From positions 833,103 through 897,102 of the forward strand of contig NZ_MSCC01000002.1 of NCBI RefSeq assembly GCF_002954455.1: a stretch of DNA of 64,000 bases, written 5' to 3'. Position numbers and translations under genes: made by a program. The notes under the pieces are model-generated. The model was given only the letters and a program-made list of their open reading frames with translations, did not search any database and was not told the origin of the DNA. The DNA is from Photobacterium aquimaris (GTDB lineage: Bacteria; Pseudomonadota; Gammaproteobacteria; Enterobacterales; Vibrionaceae). Shown piece by piece: positions 37,594 through 46,209 of the stretch (its first letter is position 1; each line of letters opens with the position of its first letter).

Positions 37594-38271
37594 TTAAAAG
37601 GGTTTACCCAAAATAGGCATTGCCAGTGCATCAAGTAACATTTCAGATGTATTTAGTTGAGCAGCAATTTGTGGCAGCTTTCTTCCTGAGCGTATTAATT
37701 TCAACGCCTCACGTATTGTAATGCAAGATTCAAACTCTTTTATCGTCATTCCAAGAATGGGTTCGATAGCTTGAACAGCAGTTTGCTCTGTTACCTTGTT
37801 GCCGTTAAGCAATAACGCTAATGCATTATGATATTGCTTATTAATAGCTGGCGATAGTGATTGGGTTGATGCAGATAGATTTGATATTTGATCTGCAATA
37901 ACTTTGAGTAAACGTCCTTCAACACCATTCCAGTCATGTTTTTCTGTTGGTTGCTTTGTAAGTTCAACTAATAAAGCGTCAAGCAGTGGACTAACTACAA
38001 AGAATCCAGCATCACGGCATAATGGCTGTTGTAGACGGATTGAAAAAGCGACTTTAAAAAAGCAAGTGCCAGGTAAAACCGTTAATGCATGTAAACAATC
38101 AAAAGGAACCCAGAAGCCATGTCCTTTAGAGACAAGATGTTCATGTTTACCTAAGCGCATTAATATGCTGCCGCTGGTCACAACAATAAAATAGGCATTG
38201 TGACTTTTACGACGAGAACCGACGAAAAGAAAAGGGTGCTCGTTTTGGGAAAACTCAATAGCTTGTTTCAT
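37594..38271 (-). CDS. AraC-family-like regulator with reduced DNA-binding domain
   Basis: A 225-residue protein. The N-terminal half is a cupin-like AraC ligand-binding domain (SGSILMRLGKHEHLVSKGHGFWVPFDCLHALTVLPG). The C-terminal part resembles an AraC helix-turn-helix pair (TIREALKLIRSGRKLPQIAAQLNTSEMLLDAL) but is short and stops before the usual F-x-R-x-F-K and G-x-x-P-x-x-Y-R signature. DNA binding may be weak or altered. No regulatory target is obvious from the neighbours. Confidence 0.7.
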   Translation of the reverse strand: MKQAIEFSQNEHPFLFVGSRRKSHNAYFIVVTSGSILMRLGKHEHLVSKGHGFWVPFDCLHALTVLPGTCFFKVAFSIRLQQPLCRDAGFFVVSPLLDALLVELTKQPTEKHDWNGVEGRLLKVIADQISNLSASTQSLSPAINKQYHNALALLLNGNKVTEQTAVQAIEPILGMTIKEFESCITIREALKLIRSGRKLPQIAAQLNTSEMLLDALAMPILGKPF

Positions 38272-38531
38272 AATGTCTCTCTAACTCGATATCCTACACA
38301 TATTCGGCTGTTTTTGTTACATCGTCAACATTGCATAGGCGACAATAATCAAAATCAGTGTATGATTGGTCGTTTTTGCATTAGAACGCACTTTTTATGA
38401 TTAATTGTGGTTGAAAATTCAGCGACTCGGCGTGGTTAGGTTTGCAACCATACTCCTTATTGATTTAGATTATTGGGTAAAGATAGTATTTACCTGTAAA
38501 ATAACCCAGTTTTTTAAGATGAAGCCTTATT

Positions 38532-39647
38532 GTGTGTATAGATAACGATATTTATAAAGAAATCCGCCCTTACAACGATGACGAAGTTAAAGGGGCTATC
38601 CAACGTCTGATTGATGATAAAGATTTTATCAATGCCATTTTAAAATACCGCTTTCCTCATGCTTCCGGTATGTTTGGCTGGTTACTGATTCCGCTAATAA
38701 AACGTTTTCTTGTAAAAAAATGGTCAAACGTGACCAGCGTTAAAAATGTTCAAGATTATGTAGCGAAGTATATGCGAGCAACCATCGATCAGTCATGTGA
38801 CGGTGTAACAGTAACGGGGTTAGATAAACTTGATCCCAATAAATCTTACTTATTTGTATCAAATCATCGTGATATCGCGATGGATCCAGCAATGGTAAAT
38901 TGGTGTTTATTTAATAATAATTTCAATACTGTACGTATTGCGATTGGTGATAATTTACTTAAAAAACCATGTGCGACTGAGTTAATGCGTTTAAATAAAA
39001 GTTTTATTGTTAAACGTTCAGCAAAAGGTCCACGTGAGTTAATGAAGTCATTAGGCTTACTTTCTAGCTATATTTCTCATTCTTTAATGACGGGTAATAA
39101 CATTTGGATAGCACAAAAAGAAGGTCGTGCAAAAGACGGTAATGATAAAACCGATCCTGCGATTCTAAAAATGTTCTTTATGGAAGGGCGTAAGCAAAAA
39201 TTACCATTTGCTGAGTTTATGAGTGGGCTTAATATTGTTCCAGTGGCAATTTCATACGAAAATGACCCTTGCGATTTGGCGAAAGCGCAAGAGCTTTACC
39301 AAAAAGAAACCACCGGTACGTATGAAAAATCTGAATTTGAAGATATTGAAAGTATCGTGCAAGGTATTGTCGGTCAGAAACGTAGAATTCATATTAGCTT
39401 TGGTGATGTCATCACTGATTCGCCAGAAACCCCTGATGAATTAGCAGCGATTATTGATAAGCAAATTACAGAAAATTATCATTTATTCCCATCAAATTAT
39501 ATTGCTGCTGATATTGAATCTGAGCAAGTGACAGCTGCTGAGCGTCAGTTGTTTGAACAGAAATTAGCTGACCAACCACAAGGCGTACAAACGATATTAC
39601 GTCGTATGTATGCGTTACCGGCGCAGAAAAAACAAGCAGTAGAATAA
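38532..39647 (+). CDS. 1-acylglycerol-3-phosphate acyltransferase family protein (variant motif)
   Basis: A 371-residue PlsC-superfamily protein starting at GTG. The catalytic block reads FVSNHRDIAMDPAM, where the usual N-H-x4-D appears as a variant H-R-D-I-A-M-D. The second block is IWIAQKEGRAKDG instead of the classic F-P-E-G-T-R-S. Both variants recur in one subgroup of bacterial acyltransferases. A hydrophobic stretch near residues 40-60 may anchor it to the inner membrane. It probably transfers acyl groups in phospholipid or related lipid synthesis; the exact acceptor is unknown. Confidence 0.8.
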   Translation: MCIDNDIYKEIRPYNDDEVKGAIQRLIDDKDFINAILKYRFPHASGMFGWLLIPLIKRFLVKKWSNVTSVKNVQDYVAKYMRATIDQSCDGVTVTGLDKLDPNKSYLFVSNHRDIAMDPAMVNWCLFNNNFNTVRIAIGDNLLKKPCATELMRLNKSFIVKRSAKGPRELMKSLGLLSSYISHSLMTGNNIWIAQKEGRAKDGNDKTDPAILKMFFMEGRKQKLPFAEFMSGLNIVPVAISYENDPCDLAKAQELYQKETTGTYEKSEFEDIESIVQGIVGQKRRIHISFGDVITDSPETPDELAAIIDKQITENYHLFPSNYIAADIESEQVTAAERQLFEQKLADQPQGVQTILRRMYALPAQKKQAVE

Positions 39648-39666
39648 GACAGCTTTACCTAGTAAT

Positions 39667-39697
39667 GAACAACGCGGCTATTATGGCCGCGTTGTTG
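39667..39697 (+). terminator. Terminator after the acyltransferase gene
   Basis: AACAACGCGGC and the complementary GCCGCGTTGTT form an eleven-base-pair stem around a short loop, with a modest T content after it. Confidence 0.65.
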
Positions 39698-39722
39698 TAA
39701 TTACTTAACTGCACAATGTATT

Positions 39723-39757
39723 TAATTAACTGTGTTGTATATAAACACAGTTAATTA
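39723..39757 (-). repeat. 14-bp perfect inverted repeat at the lysR stop codon
   Basis: TAATTAACTGTGTT (39723-39736) and AACACAGTTAATTA (39744-39757) are perfect complements around a seven-base loop. The right arm includes the lysR stop codon. It probably ends or stabilises the lysR transcript. Confidence 0.7.
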
Positions 39758-40684
39758 GTGCATAGAAGGTGGTGTTTTATAAGGAGCTTGTGCCATACGT
39801 TCAGCCATAAAATCAATAAAGCAACGTACTTTGGGGGCTAGGTATTTTCGGCGTGGATAAACAGCATAAATCGGTAAATCAACCGTTGTTTTCCACTCAG
39901 GGAGTAACTGTACTAGCTTATTGGTTTCAATCTCATCGGTCATTAAATAGGTCGACAAATACGCAATCCCTAAACTACTCACTGCAGCATCTAATACAGC
40001 AGGCGCGTTATCTATACGGTAATTACCTCGTACTCGAATAGATTGTTGCACACCGTCACGAGAAAAAGCCCAATTGACATATTTACGCTCACGGCTTTGA
40101 TAAGTAATACAATTATGATGGCGTAGTTCACTTGGTGTTACTGGTTTGCCATGCAGCGCAATATAATCAGGTGAAGCAACGACTATAAATTCACAATTGG
40201 CTAATTTGCGCGCTACCATACCTTCTGGCGGGTGTTCATGAATGGCTATCCAACAATCAAAGCCTTCTTCTAATAAATTTGGACGATGATCAAATAGACT
40301 TATTTCTAATTCTAATTCAGGATTGGCTTTTTGAAATTCAGCTAAAGCGGAGGTGATATGGATATTACCAAAAGATTGTGCAATACCAATGCGTAACACC
40401 CCCTTTATTTCATTACGATAACCCGCGACCATTGCTTCCGCTTCATTGACGGTATCAACCAGTTGTTGGCCGTAATCAGCATACTGTAATCCAATTTCCG
40501 TTAAAGCTACTGTACGAGTACTTCGCTGCACGAGTTGGCAACCTAAACGTTCTTCTAAATAACGAATTTGCTTACTGACTTGAGATTTAGAGATACCTAA
40601 TCTATCTGCTGCACGAGTGAAACTTTGTTCATGGCCAACCGCAGCCAAGATAACCATTTGTTGAAGATTTTCTAGCATAAGCAT
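39755..40684 (-). CDS. LysR-family transcriptional regulator
   Basis: A 309-residue LysR regulator. The N-terminal winged helix-turn-helix (residues 5-65) reads FTRAADRLGISKSQVSKQIRYLEERLGCQLVQRSTR. The effector-binding domain covers about 92-300. It belongs to the subgroup with the YQSRERKYVNWAFSRDG region, common for regulators of small-molecule or efflux genes. It is divergent from chrA across 230 bases, the classic layout in which a LysR protein controls its neighbour. The effector is not predictable. Confidence 0.9.
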   Translation of the reverse strand: MLMLENLQQMVILAAVGHEQSFTRAADRLGISKSQVSKQIRYLEERLGCQLVQRSTRTVALTEIGLQYADYGQQLVDTVNEAEAMVAGYRNEIKGVLRIGIAQSFGNIHITSALAEFQKANPELELEISLFDHRPNLLEEGFDCWIAIHEHPPEGMVARKLANCEFIVVASPDYIALHGKPVTPSELRHHNCITYQSRERKYVNWAFSRDGVQQSIRVRGNYRIDNAPAVLDAAVSSLGIAYLSTYLMTDEIETNKLVQLLPEWKTTVDLPIYAVYPRRKYLAPKVRCFIDFMAERMAQAPYKTPPSMH

Positions 40685-40914
40685 TTACTCTTAGAAGAGA
40701 AAAGCAAAGTAGGGGACGATGTATATAACTTTGCTTGTTATTACAAAATAATAACCTAATTTCTATCATAAAGGATTATCAGCGCCTTGAAAATAAAAGC
40801 TGACAACATAAGTTAATCACTATCGATAATAGTAATGATATATATCCGTACAAACGATTTCAGTAATAGTTAAACAGCCGTTAATATAATATTTCACTTA
40901 AGGAGATGTGATTA

Positions 40915-42063
40915 ATGTTAACGGTATTTTGGCAGTTTTTAGTGCTAGGTTTATGCAGTTTTGGTGGGCCAGCAGCACATATAGGCTTTTTTCAACAAGC
41001 ATTTGTCGTTAAAAAGAAATGGCTTAGTAATGAAGATTTCACCCAAGCTATTGCGTTATGTCAGTTTTTACCCGGCCCAGCAAGTAGTCAGCTAGGTATG
41101 TATATTGGTTATAAAAAAGCAGGCTATTTAGGATCAATAGCTGCGTTTGCTGGTTTTACATTACCATCATTTGCGTTACTTACATTTCTTGCGGTTGCAA
41201 ACAATCAATTGAGTGGTTCAGACTGTGTTGAACATATCATTACTGCTGCCAAATTATTAGCTGTTGTGGTTGTTAGCGATGCGTTATGGGGGATGGCAAA
41301 GAAAAACCTTATATCAATGCCAACTATCGCGACAGCGCTATTGACCGTAATATGGTTAGCGTTTAATAAAGGGTTATTTAGTCAAATTCTACCTATTATT
41401 ATTGCTAGTATTTTTGGTTTTTTATGGTCATTTAAAACCCAACCGATTATCAATAAATCACTCATCAAACCAATACGACCACATATTGGCTTAGTTTTTA
41501 TCTTTTGTGGGTTATTAATTTTATTACCATTAATCGCGAGTACTAACGAGAGTATTAAAATATTCTCAATTTTCTATCAAGCGGGAAGTTTTGTTTTTGG
41601 TGGTGGTCATGTTGTATTACCACTATTACAGCCAATGCTTGATGGAATGGTATCGGATAATACTTTCTTAAGTGCTTATGCTTCTGCACAATTAGTACCA
41701 GGACCGATGTTTACCATGGCCAGTTATTTAGGAGCATCAGCAATACCTCAAATGCCAATAATCGGTAGCTTAATTGCTACAATAGCGGTGTTTTTACCTG
41801 GAAGTTTACTCTTATTTGCTTTTTTACCTGCTTGGAGAGCTTTATTTAGTCATCCGCGTTTAACGCAAGCAATAATATTAATCAATGCTTGTGTTGTAGG
41901 TTTATTAGCAAGTGCACTAATCGATCCAGTAATTACCAGTTCGATTAAATCTATACCTGATATAGTTGCCGTAACTGTAGGTTATGGGTTGATTAAAAAA
42001 TATAATATACCCGTATGGTTGTTGGCGGTATTACTATTAATATATGTGTTAACTTTTTATTAA
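40915..42063 (+). CDS. chrA: Chromate transporter (ChrA, two-domain)
   Basis: A 382-residue membrane protein with two homologous CHR halves. The first half has SFGGPAAHIGFF and CQFLPGPASSQLGMYIG. The second has FVFGGGHVVLPLLQPML and AQLVPGPMFTMASYLG. These repeated PGP motifs are typical of long-chain CHR transporters, which expel chromate using the proton gradient. AAGGAG lies eight bases before the ATG. Some CHR members have other oxyanion substrates. The divergent LysR gene is the likely regulator. Confidence 0.9.
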   Translation: MLTVFWQFLVLGLCSFGGPAAHIGFFQQAFVVKKKWLSNEDFTQAIALCQFLPGPASSQLGMYIGYKKAGYLGSIAAFAGFTLPSFALLTFLAVANNQLSGSDCVEHIITAAKLLAVVVVSDALWGMAKKNLISMPTIATALLTVIWLAFNKGLFSQILPIIIASIFGFLWSFKTQPIINKSLIKPIRPHIGLVFIFCGLLILLPLIASTNESIKIFSIFYQAGSFVFGGGHVVLPLLQPMLDGMVSDNTFLSAYASAQLVPGPMFTMASYLGASAIPQMPIIGSLIATIAVFLPGSLLLFAFLPAWRALFSHPRLTQAIILINACVVGLLASALIDPVITSSIKSIPDIVAVTVGYGLIKKYNIPVWLLAVLLLIYVLTFY

Positions 42064-42067
42064 ACAT

Positions 42068-42097
42068 AAAATCAGAGCTCTATAGCTCTGATTTTTT
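42068..42097 (+). terminator. Terminator after chrA
   Basis: AAAATCAGAGC and GCTCTGATTTT pair around a small loop, ending in six Ts. Confidence 0.9.
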
Positions 42098-42118
42098 AAG
42101 TGTCTAACGCACTATAAC

Positions 42119-42153
42119 TTATCGATGATTAAAAAATAATTAATCATCGATAA
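42119..42153. repeat. 14-bp perfect inverted repeat downstream of chrA
   Basis: TTATCGATGATTAA (42119-42132) and TTAATCATCGATAA (42140-42153) are perfect complements around a seven-base loop. No T-run follows on the plus strand. It has the same geometry as the repeat at 39723-39757 on the other side of the lysR/chrA pair. Confidence 0.65.
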
Positions 42154-42233
42154 CATATAATTATGTCAGCTTAAATTCAGTCATGCTTGTTAAAATGAAA
42201 TACGGGTAGGGTAGATTATATTAAATATTTACG

Positions 42234-42530
42234 ATGAATAAAAACCAAAGAATACGATCTAATATTACTAATTATGATGTGTTGCGAGCTGTTAAATTAG
42301 AAATAAAAGCCAGTGAGGAACGAATTATTCGACGAATATATACTGCAGCTATATTATCAGTAGCCACAATCACTTTTGTTTTAATACTCATTATTACTAG
42401 CCAAACTCCCACGACGAGAGATTATGCTGCTGATGCAATGAAACGATCTTTTGAAATGGAAAGGGCAATAAAGATGATAGACGATGCTGCCGGTACACAC
42501 TATTTAGAACAGTCAAAAGCTGAACAATAA
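42234..42530 (+). CDS. Small membrane protein of unknown function
   Basis: A 98-residue protein with one membrane helix at about residues 38-57 (AAILSVATITFVLILIIT). The N-terminal part is basic with ERIIRRIY before the helix, which predicts N-in topology. The C-terminal tail (residues 58-98) is short and helical. I do not recognise the family. It has its own terminator immediately after the stop, shared with the convergent DUF1439 gene. Confidence 0.6.
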   Translation: MNKNQRIRSNITNYDVLRAVKLEIKASEERIIRRIYTAAILSVATITFVLILIITSQTPTTRDYAADAMKRSFEMERAIKMIDDAAGTHYLEQSKAEQ

Positions 42531-42559
42531 AAAGCTCTTATAAGAAAGAGCTTTTTAAT
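42529..42559. terminator. Bidirectional terminator
   Basis: AAAAAGCTCTT and AAGAGCTTTTT pair, with A/T runs on both sides, between two convergent genes. Confidence 0.82.
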
Positions 42560-42572
42560 TAAATATGTAATA

Positions 42573-43118
42573 TTACCAATCTAAAACTAATTTATGATTT
42601 TCAATCACTAACTCAGGTTTGGTTTTTTTCAATAGAGATTGCTCTAATTCATTATCATTGAGTTTGTACACAGGTTTTGTTGATAATACTTGGCTTAAAA
42701 AAGAAACAATAGGTGTTATCACCGGTTTGGTTAAGACATTATTTAATCGCTTAGGTGTAACGTCTAAAGATTCAATATTAAGATCTTTTAAGTAGATAGC
42801 ACCTTGTTGTTGATTGTAATAAGGAATAGCACTGAAATTAGCTTTTATTGAAATATTTTGCGTTGGTTGTCCCATTAGCTCTAAGTCTGCGGTTGCAGTA
42901 GCTGCAACATTGACTTTATTTTTAGCGACACGACCAATACCAACTTTGATATTATCAAATTTACCCGTCGCGTAAGCCAGCCCTTGAATGCCCACAGAAT
43001 GATTAAACTTGGTTTCTTTATTTAGGTATGACTGCATTTCATTTTCAGTTACACCGTAACTAGCACAACCTGAAAAAAATAATACAGAACCCGCAACTAA
43101 TAATGATTTTAAATGCAT
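42573..43118 (-). CDS. DUF1439 lipoprotein
   Basis: A 181-residue lipoprotein. I start at the ATG at 43118, which gives MHLKSLLVAGSVLFFSGCASYG, a standard lipoprotein signal with lipobox FSGC; an in-frame extension to 43187 runs through the upstream terminator and is not believable. AAGG lies upstream. The body (VGIQGLAYATGKFDNIKVGIGR, IPYYNQQQGAIYLKDLNIESLDVTP) matches DUF1439, similar to E. coli YceB, which is thought to be a lipid-binding outer-membrane lipoprotein. The physiological role is not known. Confidence 0.85.
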   Translation of the reverse strand: MHLKSLLVAGSVLFFSGCASYGVTENEMQSYLNKETKFNHSVGIQGLAYATGKFDNIKVGIGRVAKNKVNVAATATADLELMGQPTQNISIKANFSAIPYYNQQQGAIYLKDLNIESLDVTPKRLNNVLTKPVITPIVSFLSQVLSTKPVYKLNDNELEQSLLKKTKPELVIENHKLVLDW

Positions 43119-43136
43119 AACAAACCTTACTATAAC

Positions 43137-43164
43137 AAAAAAAGAGCACTTCAAGTGCTCTTTT
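43137..43164 (-). terminator. Terminator after the RpoS-like sigma factor gene
   Basis: AAAGAGCACTT and AAGTGCTCTTT pair almost without a loop gap. On the minus strand a run of Ts follows, so it ends the sigma-factor transcript 20 bases after its stop. Confidence 0.85.
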
Positions 43165-43183
43165 AAATAATAGCAAAGAATCA

Positions 43184-44062
43184 TCATGCCGTGTCAGCAA
43201 ATAGAATTGAGATGTCATAATTATCGCGTTGAAGATAATTGCGCAGTTTTTTCAATGAAATAACTTGTAGTTGTCTAATTCTCTCACGTGTTAATCCTAC
43301 TTCATCTGCAACTTCTTGCAAAGTTTGTGATTCATGTCCAAGCAAACCAAAACGACGACAAATAATTTCTTTATCGCGTGGAGATAGAGAATTTAAAATA
43401 GAAGAAGTTATTTGTTTTATATCGAGATCATCTAAATGACTTTCTGGCTTAACGACTTTATCATCCGTTAAAAATACCGAAAGTGATTGTGAATTAGCAT
43501 CATCATTGATTGTTTGGTCATAAGAGATAATAGGAGCATCATAAGATAAAAGCATAGATATATCACTAACACTTCGATCGAGTGTCTCTGCGACATCTTC
43601 ATTCTTTGGTTCTTTATTTTGAGTATTAAGCAGATGTTTATGTGCTCGTACTATCGTATTAATTTCTTTTGATACGTGAACAGGTAAACGAATAGTACGG
43701 CTTTGATTGTGAATAGCACGTTCTATTGTTTGTTTGATCCACCATGTAGCATAAGTTGAAAATCGAAAACCTTTTTCAGGATCAAATTTATCAACAGCAG
43801 TAATAAGACCAATATTTCCCTCATCAATAAGATCACTTAATTGAATAGAGCTACCACGGTAACGTTTGGCGATATTAACAACTAAGCGTAAATTACTTTC
43901 GATCATTACCTTTTTTGCCGTGGCATCGCCTGTCAATGCTTTACGGCTATAGAGGATCTCCTCAGTTTTAGTTAAGAGTGGTTTCATAGAAATATCACGA
44001 AGATATAATTGAATCACATCGGTATCAAAATTTTGAGTCTTACTATTTTCTTCGTTTTCCAT
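43184..44062 (-). CDS. RpoS/RpoQ-like alternative sigma factor
   Basis: A 292-residue sigma-70 group 2 factor. Region 1.2 begins DVIQLYLRDISMKPLLTKTEE. Region 2 contains MIESNLRLVVNIAKRY, LIDEGNIGLITAVDKFDPEKGFRFSTYATWWIKQTIERAI and NQSRTIRLPVHV. Region 4 contains SPRDKEIICRRFGLLG and QEVADEVGLTRERIRQLQVISLKKLR. It resembles RpoS but is shorter and diverged between regions 3 and 4. It is not next to nlpD, so it is probably a paralogue such as the RpoQ described in Aliivibrio fischeri. It would direct RNA polymerase to a stress, quorum or surface-life regulon. Confidence 0.85.
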   Translation of the reverse strand: MENEENSKTQNFDTDVIQLYLRDISMKPLLTKTEEILYSRKALTGDATAKKVMIESNLRLVVNIAKRYRGSSIQLSDLIDEGNIGLITAVDKFDPEKGFRFSTYATWWIKQTIERAIHNQSRTIRLPVHVSKEINTIVRAHKHLLNTQNKEPKNEDVAETLDRSVSDISMLLSYDAPIISYDQTINDDANSQSLSVFLTDDKVVKPESHLDDLDIKQITSSILNSLSPRDKEIICRRFGLLGHESQTLQEVADEVGLTRERIRQLQVISLKKLRNYLQRDNYDISILFADTA

Positions 44063-44459
44063 ATTACATCCCTCTTTTCAACATCCATTTTGAGTACAAT
44101 AGTGAGGTCTTTATAAATAATTAATCATGTTTATTATTAATATTGAATCTTACAAAACGATTACATTCATTTTAAAATTAAAACACACTTATATTTAATA
44201 GGCATTAACACTTGGCACCACAATACGCAAAAGATATATAAATAAATAATAACGACAATATCTATTTTTTATAAAACATAAAACCATTTAATACATATTG
44301 ATTAAAAATGATCGCGTTTTATTGATGTGTTTCACATAATTGAATCATTAAATGATAAAATCTACATTTTTAATACCCTACACCTATTATTAAATAGATA
44401 TTTCCTATCAATAACTTAACAGCCATACATGGAGATTTAACAACCATATTTAAAATCTA
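44063..44459. other. Intergenic region between divergent sigma-factor gene and mntH
   Basis: About 400 very AT-rich bases containing the promoters of both genes. I see no coding frame or structured RNA with confidence. Confidence 0.45.
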
Positions 44460-44478
44460 AATGATATTGATTATCATT
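44460..44478 (+). promoter_or_regulatory. Fur box upstream of mntH
   Basis: AATGATATTGATTATCATT matches the Vibrio Fur consensus AATGANAATNATTNTCATT at 15 of 16 defined positions, and its arms AAATGATA/TATCATTT form a perfect dyad. It ends 41 bases before the mntH start, so iron-loaded Fur should repress the gene. Confidence 0.85.
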
Positions 44479-44518
44479 TACGCAAGGGGTAAGGTTGACT
44501 CATGACAAAGGAGTCACT

Positions 44519-45763
44519 ATGAATAAATCAACCATTGCCCTTGATATGCAACCATCACTATTTGGTTTCAAATTAAAAAAGAAATTACTTTTATTAGGTC
44601 CTGCATTTATTGCTGCTATTGGTTATATAGATCCTGGTAATTTTGCGACAAATATCGAGTCTGGTTCAGCTTTTGGTTACCAGTTACTATGGGTGGTATT
44701 GTGGGCAAACTTAATGGCGATGTTGATTCAATATTTATCAGCTAAATTAGGCATTGTTACAGGTAAAAACTTAGCGGAACATTTACGAGACCATCTTCCT
44801 AAATGGGCAATAGTGCCGTATTGGATACAAGCTGAAATAATTGCCATGGCAACTGATCTTGCTGAATTTATCGGTGCAGCCGTTGGTTTTCAATTATTAT
44901 TTGGTATAAGTTTGATGGAAGGTGCTGTCATTACTGCGATAGTTACCGTTATGATATTAATGCTTAATAATAAAAGTCAAAAACCGTTAGAAATAATTAT
45001 TGGTACCTTATTATTATTAGTTGCCGTTGTTTATATTTTTGAGTTATTTATTACACCGCCAGCATCTCATGAATTAGTTAAAGGGCTGATTGTTCCAACA
45101 TTAAATAGTCCACACCAAATATATTTAGCTGCAGGTATTCTTGGTGCGACTGTAATGCCTCATGTTATTTATTTACATTCAGCGCTATTTAAAAATACTT
45201 ACGGTGAAAAAGTATCAACACGTTTACGTTCAACAAAGTATGATGTATTAATTGCAATGGTTATTGCAGGATTTGTTAATATTGCAATCGTCGCTATGGC
45301 TGCGGCGGTATTTCATTATTCAGGCCATCAAGATATAGCAGCCATAGAAACAGCCTATAAAACATTAACGCCATTAGTAGGTAAAGCTGCCTCAATTCTA
45401 TTTGGTATTTCGTTAGTCGCGTCAGGTTTATCGTCTACAGTTGTTGGTACAATGGCTGGTGATGTAGTGATGGAAGGCTTTGTAAAATTTACAATTCCTA
45501 TGTGGTTGCGTCGCTTGATTACGATGGTTCCGTCATTTATTGTGATTGCTCTTGCTATTAATACCATTGAAATATTAGTAATGAGCCAAGTTGTTTTAAG
45601 CTTTGGTATTGCACTTGCAATTGTTCCATTACTTTACTTTACCAATAGTAAAAAGATCATGGGTAAATACAAGAATAATAAAATAGTATCTGTTCTTGGT
45701 TTAATTATTATTACTATCGTTCTAGCTCTTAATTTATATCTAAGTTATACATTACTTGCTTAA
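44519..45763 (+). CDS. mntH: NRAMP-type divalent metal (Mn2+/Fe2+) transporter
   Basis: A 414-residue membrane protein with about eleven helices. The NRAMP signatures are present: [12 protein letters not shown] in TM1 (metal-binding Asp-Pro-Gly-Asn) and [15 protein letters not shown] in TM6 (Met-Pro-His). It imports Mn2+ and Fe2+ with protons across the inner membrane. I choose the ATG at 44519, with AAAGGAG just upstream, over the TTG at 44495. A near-consensus Fur box precedes the gene, so iron control is likely; I see no MntR-type site. Confidence 0.93.
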   Translation: MNKSTIALDMQPSLFGFKLKKKLLLLGPAFIAAIGYIDPGNFATNIESGSAFGYQLLWVVLWANLMAMLIQYLSAKLGIVTGKNLAEHLRDHLPKWAIVPYWIQAEIIAMATDLAEFIGAAVGFQLLFGISLMEGAVITAIVTVMILMLNNKSQKPLEIIIGTLLLLVAVVYIFELFITPPASHELVKGLIVPTLNSPHQIYLAAGILGATVMPHVIYLHSALFKNTYGEKVSTRLRSTKYDVLIAMVIAGFVNIAIVAMAAAVFHYSGHQDIAAIETAYKTLTPLVGKAASILFGISLVASGLSSTVVGTMAGDVVMEGFVKFTIPMWLRRLITMVPSFIVIALAINTIEILVMSQVVLSFGIALAIVPLLYFTNSKKIMGKYKNNKIVSVLGLIIITIVLALNLYLSYTLLA

Positions 45764-45764
45764 T

Positions 45765-46076
45765 TTATAAATTCAAACTCCTTGTCATTAACAATACCTC
45801 GATAATTGTTATATTATCGAGGTGTTTTTTATGGCAATTTTTTTGTTTATATAATGTATTTAATGCCTTATATTCTCTTTTTAGTTTAGATCTTTCTTTT
45901 TTTGATGAATTAGATAATCGCATTGATATTTTCTTATCAAAACTAATAATACGAGCTTCTAATCCAGTGCAGGGCAGTAACGCATATTGGTTTTTATATT
46001 GTTCAATACTCAAAGCTGAGCTTGATGCATGAAAACCTGTAAATAAAAAAATCACTAATAGTCGAATACTTATCAT
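45765..46076 (-). CDS. Small secreted protein of unknown function
   Basis: A 103-residue protein with a signal peptide (MISIRLLVIFLFTGFHASSSA) and two cysteines in the mature part (LLPCTGLEARI and QKNCHKKHL) separated by a basic helical segment rich in Lys, Arg and Ser. I do not recognise the family. Its last codons overlap the mntH terminator stem, which is unusual but possible for convergent genes. Confidence that it is expressed is moderate. Confidence 0.5.
   Translation of the reverse strand: MISIRLLVIFLFTGFHASSSALSIEQYKNQYALLPCTGLEARIISFDKKISMRLSNSSKKERSKLKREYKALNTLYKQKNCHKKHLDNITIIEVLLMTRSLNL
45796..45830 (+). terminator. Terminator after mntH
   Basis: ACCTCGATAAT and ATTATCGAGGT form a perfect eleven-base-pair stem around TGTTAT, followed by six Ts. 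It overlaps the 3' coding end of the convergent small gene. Confidence 0.9.
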
Positions 46077-46209
46077 TATTGAAAATCCAATTCTTATTTT
46101 GGATACGATATCACGTCAGTATAAATATAAAACAATATCGTACAATAATAATACTTATACTACAGACTACATCACAACCTATGTAATTTTAATTCCATAA
46201 TGTGATCTG

